A stretch of 64,000 bases of DNA, taken from assembly GCF_947486615.1 (NCBI RefSeq), contig NZ_CANKUD010000012.1, forward strand, positions 1-64,000. The letters are read 5' to 3'. Shown here one piece after another: positions 33,196 through 40,725 of this stretch. Position 1 is the stretch's first letter, and each line of letters opens with the position of its first letter. A program made the position numbers and the translations under genes. The notes under the pieces are model-generated. The model was not told where the DNA came from, did not search any database, and saw nothing but the letters and a program-made list of their open reading frames with translations. Origin of the DNA: an uncultured Modestobacter sp. (GTDB lineage Bacteria > Actinomycetota > Actinomycetes > Mycobacteriales > Geodermatophilaceae).

Positions 33196-33750
33196 TCAGG
33201 CGGGGGCTGGGCCGTAGGTGAGGTGGGCGACCCCGTTGGACAGGCTCTCGACGCCGAGCAGGGCCAGTGGCTGGGACGTGCCCTCCGGGAAGAGCCGGAT
33301 GCCGGTGCCCACGGCCAGCGGGTAGACGTAGAGGTGCAGCTCGTCGACGAGTCCGTCGGCGAGCATCGCCCGCACCAGCGTGGCGCTGCCGCTGACGTAC
33401 AGGTCGCCGTCCACCTCCTCCTCGAGCGCCCGGATGCGGTCGGGGGAGTAGCCGCCGAGCACGGTGGAGTTCCGCCAGACCGACTCGGCGTCGGTCATCG
33501 TCGAGCTGACCACGTACTTGCGGGTGTCGTTGAAGAACGGGGCGCCCTCGTCGTCCTCCACCGTCCGGGTCGACCAGGCCGGGGCGAACATCTCGAAGGT
33601 CGTCCGGCCGAGCAGGATGCCGGTCGACGAGCCGGTCAGCGCGCCGATGGAGGCGGCCAGGTCAGTGGGGAAGCCGTACTCCATCGTCCACATCGGCGCG
33701 TCGACCACGCCGTCGACGGTGGTGAACTCGTGGACCTTGATCGCGCCCAT
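33196..33750 (-). CDS. dihydrofolate reductase-like (RibD C-terminal) protein
   Basis: A 184-residue protein of the dihydrofolate reductase superfamily, subgroup RibD_C. It starts IKVHEFTTVDGVVDAPMW, carries ILLGRTTFEMFAPAW (about 46-60) and the glycine-rich cofactor stretch DLYVSGSATLVRAMLADGLVDELHLYVYP (in parts). These stand-alone proteins bind NADPH, but their substrates are mostly unknown; riboflavin-type or folate-type reduction is not proven. ATG 33750 is the only reasonable start. It runs in the same direction as the next two genes toward lower coordinates, with an 81-bp gap. Confidence 0.85.
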   Translation of the reverse strand: MGAIKVHEFTTVDGVVDAPMWTMEYGFPTDLAASIGALTGSSTGILLGRTTFEMFAPAWSTRTVEDDEGAPFFNDTRKYVVSSTMTDAESVWRNSTVLGGYSPDRIRALEEEVDGDLYVSGSATLVRAMLADGLVDELHLYVYPLAVGTGIRLFPEGTSQPLALLGVESLSNGVAHLTYGPAPA

Positions 33751-33831
33751 GTGCAGTGCTCCTCTGTCGGGTGCCGGCGGTGTCGTAGCTGGGACGGCGT
33801 CTCGCGCCGTTCCTCATCGGTGGGCCGGTGC

Positions 33832-34530
33832 TCAGCCGTAGCTGGGGTCCAGCGGCGTCGATGGGTCCACGGCCACGGCGTCGAGGTCCGGGTCGGCCAG
33901 GACGGCGTCGATCGCCGCGCGGTCGCCACCGACGTAGGTGAGGTAGCCGTCGATCTCGGTGGCGACCAGCCAGGCCCGGTCCGCCGGCCACCACAGACTC
34001 GCGCACCGCCACGGCACCTCGGCCGGCAGCACCGGTGCGGCGGCGACCGGACCGGTGAGCAGGTGGAAGGCCCGGTGCGGGATCTCCACGCGCATCGGCC
34101 GGTCGAACCAGGCGTTGGTCTCCGCGAGGCCAAAGCCCTCCCAGAGGCAGAAGTACGCCTCGGACGGCGTCCCGGTGAACTCGCTCAGCACGCGGGCGAG
34201 GGCCGCGGTCTCCCGGGCGTCGAGCCCGCCGTCGGAGGGCCGGCCCCAGCGGTCGGAGCCGGCCACCAGGTCGTCGAACCGGACCCCGGCGGTCAGCGGC
34301 ACCCCGGTGACCGCGGCGATCTCCGACCATCGGTGGCGGGGTTCGCCCTCCTGGTCCCCGTAGCTGGGCGGCAGCACCCGGGCGTAGGCCTCGAAGACCG
34401 GCGGCACGAGCCCGGCGACCGTCCAGGACGCGGGCGCCGGGGTCAGCGCGGCCTCGACCCACGCCGCCGGGCTGGTGTCGGCCAGCACCCACATGCCCGG
34501 CGCCCAGTCGACAGGCTCCCGCGAGTCCAC
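33832..34530 (-). CDS. hypothetical protein
   Basis: A 232-residue soluble protein that I cannot assign to an enzyme family. It is rich in Trp and Pro, with the segments WVLADTSPAAWVEAALTP, FCLWEGFGLAETNAWFDRP and RHRWSEIAAVTG. It contains no Cys-rich site, P-loop or membrane span. The actinobacterial pattern of FCLWEG followed later by WPADRAW and TYVGGDRA recurs in uncharacterised conserved proteins. GTG 34530 is the start giving VDSREPVDWAPGM. It lies 24 bp upstream of nothing on its own strand but directly after the Nramp gene, so co-transcription with the transporter is possible. Confidence 0.65.
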   Translation of the reverse strand: MDSREPVDWAPGMWVLADTSPAAWVEAALTPAPASWTVAGLVPPVFEAYARVLPPSYGDQEGEPRHRWSEIAAVTGVPLTAGVRFDDLVAGSDRWGRPSDGGLDARETAALARVLSEFTGTPSEAYFCLWEGFGLAETNAWFDRPMRVEIPHRAFHLLTGPVAAAPVLPAEVPWRCASLWWPADRAWLVATEIDGYLTYVGGDRAAIDAVLADPDLDAVAVDPSTPLDPSYG

Positions 34531-34553
34531 CCCGGCATCCTGCCGGGCAGAGG

Positions 34554-35846
34554 TCAGCCGAGGAAGGTGCTCACCAGCAGGTAGCCGTTCAGCGCGATGA
34601 TCAGTGCGGCGACGACCGACCCGGTGAGCGTGGTAACCCGCCGGTTCACCCAGCCGCCCATCAGGTCCTTGCGGGAGGTCAGCCACAGCAGCGGCACCAG
34701 CGCGAACGGGATGCCGAAGCACAGCACCACCTGCGACCAGACCAGCGCCGTCGTCGGGTCGCCGCCCAGGCCCAGCACCAGCAGCGCGGGCGCGAGCGTG
34801 ATCAGCCGGCGGGTCAGCACCGGGATGTGCTTGCGCAGGAACCCGGCCATCACCACCTGGCCGGCGTGGGTGCCGACCGAGGAGCTGGCGAAGCCGGCGG
34901 CGAGCAGCGCGACGGCGAAGGCCAGCGCGGCCCCGCTGCCGAGCTGGTCGCCCAGGCCGGCGTGCACGCTCTCCAGCGACTCGATGCCGTCGCCGGCGGT
35001 GAACAGCTGCGCGGCGATGACCAGCATCGCGGCGTTGACCAGCCCAGCGAGGCCCATCGCGATGAAGACGTCGATCCGCTGGGCGCGCAGCAGGCCGCGG
35101 CGTCCGGTGTGGGTCTTGCCGGCGGTGATCGTGTCGCCGTAGCGGCCCGGGGTCAGCGCCGAGTGCACGTAGATGACGTGCGGCATGACCGTGGCGCCCA
35201 GGATGCCGGTGGCCAGCAGCAGGCTGTCGGTGCCGGCGAAGCTCGGCACCATGCCCGAGGCGACGCCGCCTGGATCGACGCCGGCGCCGATCAGCGTGTA
35301 GACGAACCCACCGCCGATGACCAGCAGCAGCCCGGTGATCACCCGCTCGAACGGCCGGAACCCCCGCGACTGGGCGGCCAGCAGGATGAACGCGACGACC
35401 GCGGTGATGATCCCGCCGATCCACAGCGGCACCCCGAACAGCAGGTTCAGCGCGACCGCCCCGCCGACGATCTCGGCCAGGTCGGTGGCGATGGCGACCG
35501 CCTCGGCCTGCGCCCACAGCCCCCAGGTGACCGGCCGGGGGAACCGCTCGCGGCAGCAGGTGGCCAGGTCCCGCCCGGTCGCCAGCCCCAGCTTGGCGGT
35601 GAGCGTCTGGATGAGCATCGCCATCAGGTTCGCCGCGACGATCACCCACAGCAGGGTGTAGCCGAACGAGGCGCCGCCGGAGAAGTTGGTCGCGAAGTTG
35701 CCGGGGTCCACGTAGGCGACCGCGGCGACGAACGCCGGCCCGAGCAGCGGCCACAGCCGCCGCTTCGCCTTCGGGGGCGTCGGGCGGGGGAGGGTGCGCG
35801 GCAGCGTGCTGGTGAGGACGGCGGCCTCGGTCTTCGACAGGTACAC
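34554..35846 (-). CDS. Nramp-family divalent metal transporter (MntH-like)
   Basis: A 430-residue membrane protein with about eleven spans. The first-span metal-binding motif DPGNFATN at about residues 48-55 is intact and MPHVIYVHSAL matches the sixth-span region, where a Met contributes to metal binding (ATVMPHVIYVHS). It imports Mn(II) or another divalent metal with protons. GTG 35846 is used. No MntR or Fur box is obvious in the 115 bp upstream, so regulation is unknown. The hypothetical gene 33832-34530 follows it closely. Confidence 0.92.
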   Translation of the reverse strand: MYLSKTEAAVLTSTLPRTLPRPTPPKAKRRLWPLLGPAFVAAVAYVDPGNFATNFSGGASFGYTLLWVIVAANLMAMLIQTLTAKLGLATGRDLATCCRERFPRPVTWGLWAQAEAVAIATDLAEIVGGAVALNLLFGVPLWIGGIITAVVAFILLAAQSRGFRPFERVITGLLLVIGGGFVYTLIGAGVDPGGVASGMVPSFAGTDSLLLATGILGATVMPHVIYVHSALTPGRYGDTITAGKTHTGRRGLLRAQRIDVFIAMGLAGLVNAAMLVIAAQLFTAGDGIESLESVHAGLGDQLGSGAALAFAVALLAAGFASSSVGTHAGQVVMAGFLRKHIPVLTRRLITLAPALLVLGLGGDPTTALVWSQVVLCFGIPFALVPLLWLTSRKDLMGGWVNRRVTTLTGSVVAALIIALNGYLLVSTFLG

Positions 35847-35961
35847 GGGGACCTCGCGGGGGGCTGGGGCGGGGCGGTCGCTCCTGTCCTGCCCGACCCG
35901 CGGGGGCCAACGGGGCCGACCTGTGGCCCCCGGGGGTCAGGTCAGCCTTGCCTGGCCCGGG

Positions 35962-36570
35962 TCAGCTGCGCTTCGGCTGGCGGACCAGGGTCCAGATGGG
36001 CAGCTCGTGGTCGACCGCCGTCCGGGTGGAGTGCGTGACGGCGAAGCCGGACCGCTGCAGCCAGCGGACGACGGTGGAGGTGTAGACCGTCGCCGCGGCC
36101 GGCACCCCGTCGGCGTCGCACCGCTCGATCACCGGCTGCAGCACCGCCGCACCCAGCCCCTGGTGCCGGGCGGACGGGCGGGTGCCGACGGCGTGCAGCC
36201 ACCAGTGCGGCTCCTCCGGCCGGCCCAGCGCGCCCAGCCGCTCGCTGGCCAGCACCACCGGCTGGCGGGCGCCGAACACCCGGGGCAGGTCACGGTCGAT
36301 GACCGCCTGCAGGTCGGCGGCGTGCTCCCCGGCGTCCGGGGCGACCCAGGCGGCGGCCGCGTTCACGTCGTCGGTCACCCACGCCGTCCCGGCCAGCACC
36401 GGCACCAGCCCGCCCCACAGCTCCGCCCACCGGGACAGCCGCTGCGTGCGGCCGTCCTCGGGCAGCGCCCAGGAGGTCCAGCGGTAGTCGGGGTAGGCGG
36501 CGGCCAGCGTGGCGGCCAGCCGGGGGACGTCGGCGCGGGTGGCCTGCCGGACGACGGGGAGATCGGTCAC
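35962..36570 (-). CDS. GNAT family N-acetyltransferase
   Basis: A 202-residue acetyl-CoA-dependent transferase. The GNAT acetyl-CoA loop occurs as VGTRPSARHQGLGAAVLQPVIERC (written in part; about 130-153), preceded by WWLHAVGT, and ends with YTSTVVRWLQRSGFAVTHS. The acceptor, an amine on a small molecule or peptide, is unknown. GTG 36570 (VTDLPVVRQATRADVP) begins the fold correctly; the frame is open to 36660, but that part runs into the intergenic palindrome region. It is divergent from clpP. Confidence 0.84.
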   Translation of the reverse strand: MTDLPVVRQATRADVPRLAATLAAAYPDYRWTSWALPEDGRTQRLSRWAELWGGLVPVLAGTAWVTDDVNAAAAWVAPDAGEHAADLQAVIDRDLPRVFGARQPVVLASERLGALGRPEEPHWWLHAVGTRPSARHQGLGAAVLQPVIERCDADGVPAAATVYTSTVVRWLQRSGFAVTHSTRTAVDHELPIWTLVRQPKRS

Positions 36571-36642
36571 CCGAGGATCAGACCACGGGGCACCGCCGAC
36601 GGCCGGGGGAGCTGTCAACCACCATTCGCCGACGGCACAACA

Positions 36643-36661
36643 ATTGCGCGGACTGCGCAAT
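36643..36661. promoter_or_regulatory. palindromic operator candidate upstream of clpP
   Basis: ATTGCGC and GCGCAAT form a perfect 7-bp inverted repeat with a 5-nt spacer. This AT-flanked CGC...GCG shape is similar to ClgR-type operators that control clp genes in actinobacteria. It lies about 80 bp upstream of the ClpP start and between divergent genes. The regulator is an inference. Confidence 0.5.
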
Positions 36662-36741
36662 CAGCCATTCCGTGTCGCCATTCCCGGCCGCTGCGCACTT
36701 GAGTGGGCGCTGTCCAGCCCGACGGCGACAGGAGAGCACCG

Positions 36742-37332
36742 ATGACCAGCCCGAACCTCCGCGCGGCCACGCCCACGACCCTCGGCGACGCGGTCTACGA
36801 CCGGCTGCTGAGCGAGCGGATCGTCTTCCTCGGCCGGGAGGTGGACGACGCGATCGCCAACCAGCTCGCCGCGCAGATGCTGCTGCTGTCCGCCGAGGAC
36901 CCGACCCGGGACATCCACCTCTACATCAACTCACCGGGCGGCGCGGTGGGCGGCGGGATGGCCGTCTACGACACCATGCAGTTCGTCGACTGCGACGTGG
37001 CGACCTACGGGATGGGCATGGCGGCGTCGATGGGCCAGTTCCTGCTCACCGCCGGTGCGCCCGGCAAGCGGTACGCCCTCCCGCATGCGCGGGTGATGAT
37101 GCACCAGCCCTCGGCCGGCGTGGGCGGCACCGCGGCCGACATCGGCATCCAGGCCGAGATGCTCCGCCGGCTCAAGCGTCAGCTCAACGAGCTGCAGGCG
37201 CACCACTCCGGGCAGACCGTCGAGCAGGTCGAGCTGGACTCCGACCGGGACCGCTGGTTCACCGCGACCGAGGCGCAGGAGTACGGCCTCATCGACCACG
37301 TGCTCCGCGACGCGTCGGCCCTGCCGGGGTGA
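36742..37332 (+). CDS. clpP: ATP-dependent Clp protease proteolytic subunit
   Basis: A 196-residue serine peptidase that forms the double-ring proteolytic chamber. The catalytic Ser is in [11 protein letters not shown] (about residue 97), the His in [10 protein letters not shown] (about residue 121) and the Asp in DSDRDRWF (about residue 171), so the triad is intact. ATG 36742 follows GGAGAG. It stands alone, without clpX or a second clpP beside it, and may be an extra, regulated ClpP. Its last 44 nt overlap the convergent Mut7-C gene. A palindrome upstream may be its operator. Confidence 0.94.
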   Translation: MTSPNLRAATPTTLGDAVYDRLLSERIVFLGREVDDAIANQLAAQMLLLSAEDPTRDIHLYINSPGGAVGGGMAVYDTMQFVDCDVATYGMGMAASMGQFLLTAGAPGKRYALPHARVMMHQPSAGVGGTAADIGIQAEMLRRLKRQLNELQAHHSGQTVEQVELDSDRDRWFTATEAQEYGLIDHVLRDASALPG

Positions 37333-38074
37333 CCGCGGCCCCGGCGACGAGCTCGTCGATCCGGGCGGCGTGGGCGCCGCGCCAGTAGACCCGCCCACAT
37401 CGGGTGCACCGGGAGAACTCCTCGACGGTGCGGCGGGTGCCCGGCTCCAGCTGGTCGGCGATCTCCGCCTTCGGCACAGGTGCCAGCTCGCCGTTGCAGG
37501 CGGTGCACCGGGTCAGCGGGGCGGGTGCCGTAACGAACCGGTCCAGCACGTCGGCCAGCTGGGCGTCGGTGCCGCTGCCGCGGACCAGGGCACCCCGGGG
37601 CAGTGCCCGGCGCATCAGCAGTCCGCGGTCCTGGGTGAGCAGCACCCGGTCCTCGGCCACCGCCTGTGCGACGAGCTCGGGGTCGTCGGCGTCGTTGCGC
37701 CAGGCGGCGTCCAGGCCGAGCAGCCGCAGCCGGCGGGCCAGTGACCCCAGCCCGACGTCCAGCAGGAACCCGCCGGCGGGCACCGGCTGCGGTCGGCCGG
37801 CCGGCACCACCTCCAGGACGGCGCCGGGGGCCGTGCGGGCGGTCAGGTCGACGGCGACCCCGTCGACCAGCACCCGGCCCGCCTCGGTCAGCGGCACCCC
37901 CGCCGCCTGCACCAGGTGCCCGACCGTGGCGTCCGGGTCGAACGGCAGGGCGCGCTCGCCGCCGGTGCGGTACCGCGGGGGCAGCAGCCACCGCAGGTCC
38001 GGGTCGAGCCGGACGACGACGGCGCGTTCCGTCGGGGTCGGCCCGCCGTCCGTGGCTCGGTGTGCGGGGCGCAT
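37289..38074 (-). CDS. Mut7-C ubiquitin-fold plus Mut7-C RNase domain protein
   Basis: A 261-residue protein. The N-terminal 90 residues are a ThiS/MoaD-like beta-grasp domain (Mut7-C ubiquitin). After that comes a PIN-like Mut7-C RNase domain with [34 protein letters not shown] (in parts) and [11 protein letters not shown], whose acidic residues bind metal, and a zinc ribbon formed by CTACNGE and CTRCGRVYW. The family is predicted to cleave RNA. ATG 38074 is the start. The C-terminal 14 codons overlap the clpP 3' end on the other strand. Confidence 0.87.
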   Translation of the reverse strand: MRPAHRATDGGPTPTERAVVVRLDPDLRWLLPPRYRTGGERALPFDPDATVGHLVQAAGVPLTEAGRVLVDGVAVDLTARTAPGAVLEVVPAGRPQPVPAGGFLLDVGLGSLARRLRLLGLDAAWRNDADDPELVAQAVAEDRVLLTQDRGLLMRRALPRGALVRGSGTDAQLADVLDRFVTAPAPLTRCTACNGELAPVPKAEIADQLEPGTRRTVEEFSRCTRCGRVYWRGAHAARIDELVAGAAVTPAGPTRRGARGR

Positions 38075-38168
38075 GCGGGGTCGTTACCCCGGCCGGGTGG
38101 AGCAGATGCTTGAACATTCATGCATCGGCGCGCAGACTGGAGGCCCACCGAGCTCCAGGAGCCCCGCC

Positions 38169-38681
38169 GTGCCCGTCCAGCGCCTCAACCACGCCGTCCT
38201 CTTCGTCCGCGACGTCGACCGCAGCGCCGCCTTCTACCGCGACGTCCTCGGCTTCCGGGTGAAGGTCGAGATGCCCGGCCGGGCGGTGTTCCTGCAGGCC
38301 GAGGGGTCGACCAACGACCACGACCTGGGCCTGTTCGCGGTCGGCCAGCAGGCCGGCCCGTCGGGTGCCGGCCGCAGCACCGTGGGGCTCTACCACCTGG
38401 CCTGGGAGGTCGACACGCTCGCCGAGCTCGCCCGGATCCGCGGCGCGCTGGCCGAGGTCGGCGCCCTGGCCGGCGCCTCCGACCACGCCACCACGAAGGC
38501 GCTGTACGCCCAGGACCCCGACGGCATCGAGTTCGAGGTCTCCTGGCTGCTGCCGGCCGACCTGATCACCCCCGACGTCCAAGCGCTGGGCGCCACCACC
38601 CGCCCGCTAAACCTGGACGCCGAGATCGCCCGCTACGGCGCGCAGACGAAGGGCGGCCTGGGCGTCAGCGTCCCCGCCTGA
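38169..38681 (+). CDS. VOC-family (glyoxalase/extradiol dioxygenase fold) protein
   Basis: A 170-residue metal-dependent vicinal-oxygen-chelate protein. RLNHAVLFVRDVDRSAAFYRDVLGF at the start (in parts) supplies the first His ligand, GLYHLAWEVDTLAEL the second and the DPDGIEFEV motif the Glu ligand; this set occurs in catechol 2,3-dioxygenases and glyoxalases. The substrate is unknown. GTG 38169 follows CAGGAG. It is divergent from the Mut7-C gene, with a small TGAACATTCA palindrome near 38111 in between, and is followed by a long palindromic element that may end its transcript. Confidence 0.84.
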   Translation: MPVQRLNHAVLFVRDVDRSAAFYRDVLGFRVKVEMPGRAVFLQAEGSTNDHDLGLFAVGQQAGPSGAGRSTVGLYHLAWEVDTLAELARIRGALAEVGALAGASDHATTKALYAQDPDGIEFEVSWLLPADLITPDVQALGATTRPLNLDAEIARYGAQTKGGLGVSVPA

Positions 38682-38701
38682 CCGCCCCTCGTTCGCCGAG
38701 T

Positions 38702-38759
38702 GCGCAGTTCCGGTCGCCGGCACGGGGCGACACGCCCCTCCGGGCGACCGCAACTGCGC
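38702..38759. repeat. nested palindromic element, REP-like or terminator
   Basis: Outer arms GCGCAGTTCCGGTCGCC (38702-38718) and GGCGACCGCAACTGCGC (38743-38759) pair at 16 of 17 positions. Inside them GGGGCG (38724-38729) and CGCCCC (38733-38738) form a second perfect stem with an ACA loop. Strict symmetry over 58 bp, larger than a simple terminator, suggests a dispersed palindromic repeat that may occur elsewhere in the genome. Confidence 0.75.
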
Positions 38760-38790
38760 AGTCGCCGCCAGGACGGGCACGCCGAGTGGG

Positions 38791-38954
38791 GGGTCGCACA
38801 CCAAGACCAGCTACGACGCCTCCGGGCGGATCACGCGCATCCTGACCGCGCAGTACGACAACGACGCCAAGCGCACCTGGGCCCGTTCAAGGGCGGCCAC
38901 CCCGAGCTTGGCTACGGGGAACGCCTCAAGCCGCTCCCGCTGACCGAGCCCTGA
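38791..38954 (+). pseudogene. frameshifted 3' gene remnant
   Basis: From 38791 one frame reads SHTKTSYDASGRITRILTA and continues AQYDNDAKRTW with strongly coding codon use, then switches by one base to GPFKGGHPELGYGERLKPLP, ending LTEP and a TGA at 38952-38954. Neither half has its own start or ribosome site. Together they look like the C-terminal 55 residues of a lost gene broken by a single-base indel at about 38880. I do not recognise the protein. Confidence 0.55.
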
Positions 38955-38971
38955 GAAGGGTTGTTCACCGT

Positions 38972-39019
38972 CTGACCCCGTGCAGCGTCGGCCTGGTGGC
39001 CGGCGTCGCACGGGGTCAG
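38972..39019 (-). terminator. strong inverted repeat terminator
   Basis: CTGACCCCGTGC (38972-38983) and GCACGGGGTCAG (39008-39019) pair perfectly, and the inner CGTCGGCC/GGCCGGCG pair extends the stem with one G-U type mismatch around a TGGT loop. It lies 16 bp past the stop of the secreted-protein gene on the minus strand. Confidence 0.8.
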
Positions 39020-39034
39020 CGGAACGAAGCCAGC

Positions 39035-39700
39035 TCAGCTGACCGAGCAGACCCCGTCACCGGTGACGCTGCCGTTGGCGTTGCCCCTCACCCGGGAACA
39101 GGGGGTCGGGCTCTGCACGTCCCAGCCCCCGATACCCAGGTAGAACTGGAACTGCGTGTAGACGCGCCCCTGTCCGCCGTAGACGCCCTGGCCACCGGTC
39201 TTGACGCCGGCGTAGCGCCACCCGGGCGTGCTCGTCTCACCGCCGCGCTCGACGAGGCGGACGCTGGTGACGCTGCTCCCGTTGGAGCACCAGCCCCCGG
39301 TCGTGAAGTACGTGTAGAGGACGTTGCCGGCTGCTGCCTTGTTCTGGCGGTTGTGCTTCGAGGTCCAACAACCCGCAGCGGCCGCGGCATTGATCGTCGG
39401 CGTCCCCTTCGCCCTGAACGTGGCGCGGGCCGTCGAGTCAACCGGCGTGACCTCGGTCGTGACGGTCGTCTCGGCCACCAGCTGGGTGTCGATCAGCTGC
39501 AGGGCCTGCTCCTCGCTCATGGTGCTGAAGACCTGGGCGAGGGCACCCTCGTCCACGGGCAGCGCAGAGGTCTCCACCGCCTGCTCGACCAACTGCTCGA
39601 CGGGTGATCCGTCGTCGGCCAGCGCGGCCGGGGTAGCGCTCAGGACCGCAGCCGTGAGCAGGGTGGCGAGACCGGCCGTCGAACACAGGCGTCGCATCAT
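39035..39700 (-). CDS. secreted hypothetical protein with disulfide-type cysteines
   Basis: A 221-residue protein with a clear signal peptide: two Met, a basic RRL segment, a hydrophobic core (AGLATLLTAAVLSA) and a likely cleavage after ALA near residue 27. The mature part is helical at first (PVEQLVEQAVETSALPVDEG), then strand-rich with paired cysteines in AAGCWTSKHNRQN, GGWCSNGSS, PTPCSRV and DGVCSVS, suggesting two disulfides in an exported domain. I do not recognise it. ATG 39700 (the MM pair) follows GAAGAGG. It shares a divergent promoter region with padR and lies in a patch of slightly lower GC, so it may be acquired. Confidence 0.78.
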   Translation of the reverse strand: MMRRLCSTAGLATLLTAAVLSATPAALADDGSPVEQLVEQAVETSALPVDEGALAQVFSTMSEEQALQLIDTQLVAETTVTTEVTPVDSTARATFRAKGTPTINAAAAAGCWTSKHNRQNKAAAGNVLYTYFTTGGWCSNGSSVTSVRLVERGGETSTPGWRYAGVKTGGQGVYGGQGRVYTQFQFYLGIGGWDVQSPTPCSRVRGNANGSVTGDGVCSVS

Positions 39701-39766
39701 GGATGACCTCTTCACTTTACGTAGTGGGGTGAATCCGGAGCGCTCGGCCGAGCGAGACGAACTTGG

Positions 39767-39783
39767 CACATAACCCTTATGTG
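39767..39783. promoter_or_regulatory. PadR-type operator candidate 1
   Basis: CACATAACCCTTATGTG is a 17-bp site with perfect 7-bp arms and a 3-nt spacer. It lies 54 bp before the padR start and inside the divergent promoter region shared with the secreted-protein gene. PadR proteins usually bind such AT-flanked palindromes; the assignment is an inference. Confidence 0.6.
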
Positions 39784-39793
39784 TCACAAGACT

Positions 39794-39806
39794 CTTGCGT
39801 CGCAAG
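39794..39806. promoter_or_regulatory. operator candidate 2 overlapping the padR promoter
   Basis: CTTGCGTCGCAAG is a perfect 13-bp palindrome (6-bp arms, central T) one base before the -10 element of padR at 39808-39813. A repressor here would block that promoter. Sequence differs from candidate 1, so a second regulator is possible. Confidence 0.55.
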
Positions 39807-39807
39807 G

Positions 39808-39813
39808 TATGGT
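39808..39813 (+). promoter_or_regulatory. -10 element of leaderless padR promoter
   Basis: TATGGT matches TANNNT and is followed after seven bases by GTG 39821. There is no ribosome site before this GTG, consistent with a leaderless mRNA. Confidence 0.6.
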
Positions 39814-39820
39814 GGAGCAC

Positions 39821-40168
39821 GTGTCACCTCCTGACCGGGCGCTGCTGCTCGCGAACCTCCGCCGAGGGGCTCTCGAGTACTGCGTGCTGGCCTACCTCCG
39901 ACACGGGCCCTCCTATGGGCTGGAGATCGCCCGAGGGCTGGGAGGTGGCGCAGTGCTCATCGAAAGCGAAGGCACCCTGTACCCGCTGCTGTCGCGGCTG
40001 CGTAAGAGCGGCTTGGTCAACACCGAGCTCCGGGGGGCCTCCGGTGGTGCCGCGCGCCGGTACTACGAACTCACAGACCTGGGCCGGGCCCAGCTGCAGA
40101 CCTTCACCGACACCTGGCAGGAGTTCACCGCGAGCGTGAACTCAATCCTGATGGGAGAGACGTTGTGA
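39821..40168 (+). CDS. PadR-family transcriptional regulator
   Basis: A 115-residue winged-helix repressor of the small PadR class. LRRGALEYCVLAYLRHGPSYG (in part) begins the DNA-binding helices, SEGTLYPLLSRLRKSGLV is the recognition region and AARRYYELTDLGRAQL the wing. GTG 39821 is chosen over ATG 39779 because of the leaderless promoter directly upstream; the 14 extra codons of the longer form cover the second palindrome. It overlaps the HAAS-domain gene by 4 nt (GTGA), the usual partner, so both are co-regulated. Two palindromes upstream suggest autoregulation. Confidence 0.9.
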   Translation: MSPPDRALLLANLRRGALEYCVLAYLRHGPSYGLEIARGLGGGAVLIESEGTLYPLLSRLRKSGLVNTELRGASGGAARRYYELTDLGRAQLQTFTDTWQEFTASVNSILMGETL

Positions 40169-40725
40169 GCCGAACGGCAGCGGCAACACGGGCGGTCGAG
40201 TCCTACCTCACGGACCTTCGCGGGCTCCTGACCGGTGCAGATACGGCCGAGCGAGAAGACATCGTGGGTTCCGTGCGCGAACACATCGAGACTTCCTTGG
40301 ACCAGCTGGATCACCCACCAACCGAAGAAGACGTCGCGCTGGTGCTACGACAACTGGGGCCGGCTGAAGCAGTCGCTGCGTCATGGGCGGACGGTGAGCC
40401 GGGCGCTTGGACCCCTGCTTCTGGTGAGCAGCGCTCCTTCCGCAACAGCGCGCTGGCAATCATCTGCGTCGTCCTGGCGCTGTTCTCGGTGGGCGCTCTT
40501 GCCGTTCCCGTCGCGGGCGTCGTCTTTCAGGTCGTGGCGCTCGTTGTCACATGGCTGTTGGCTCGACGCGCCACAACGCTGCGGCTTGTGCACCTCGCCG
40601 CAGCTGTCGTCACTGGTGGCGCTCTCGTTGGCTCGATCGTGCTGATGCTGTTCTTCTACTCCGCCAGCAGTGGGCCCACCGATGGCAGCGAGCCCACCTC
40701 CGTCCCGGTCAGCTCTCTCGACTAG
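40165..40725 (+). CDS. HAAS-domain (DUF1700-like) membrane protein
   Basis: A 186-residue protein paired with PadR. The N-terminal helices (AVESYLTDLRGLLTGADTAEREDIVGSVREHI, in parts; about 10-45) and EEDVALVLRQLGPAEAVAASW match HAAS signalling domains. Two or three membrane spans follow (ALAIICVVLALFSVGALAVP and VTGGALVGSIVLMLFFY). HAAS/PadR pairs respond to envelope stress or antibiotics; no ABC exporter is next to it here, unlike many such loci. Codon use is less GC-biased than its neighbours, with many A- or T-ending codons, pointing to recent transfer. Ligand unknown. Confidence 0.83.
   Translation: MSRTAAATRAVESYLTDLRGLLTGADTAEREDIVGSVREHIETSLDQLDHPPTEEDVALVLRQLGPAEAVAASWADGEPGAWTPASGEQRSFRNSALAIICVVLALFSVGALAVPVAGVVFQVVALVVTWLLARRATTLRLVHLAAAVVTGGALVGSIVLMLFFYSASSGPTDGSEPTSVPVSSLD

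Larger units (their letters stand above)
38682..39034. other. gene-poor stretch with palindromes and a gene remnant
   Basis: About 350 bp between the VOC gene and the secreted-protein gene. It holds, in order, a nested palindromic element (38702-38759), a frameshifted coding remnant (38791-38954) and a strong inverted repeat acting as terminator for the minus-strand gene (38972-39019). No intact gene is visible here. Confidence 0.75.

Noticed and set aside
38075..38168. TGAACATTCA palindrome as a LexA-type SOS box
   Set aside because: It lacks the fixed GAAC-N-GTTC spacing of actinobacterial LexA sites, and only 10 bp are symmetric.
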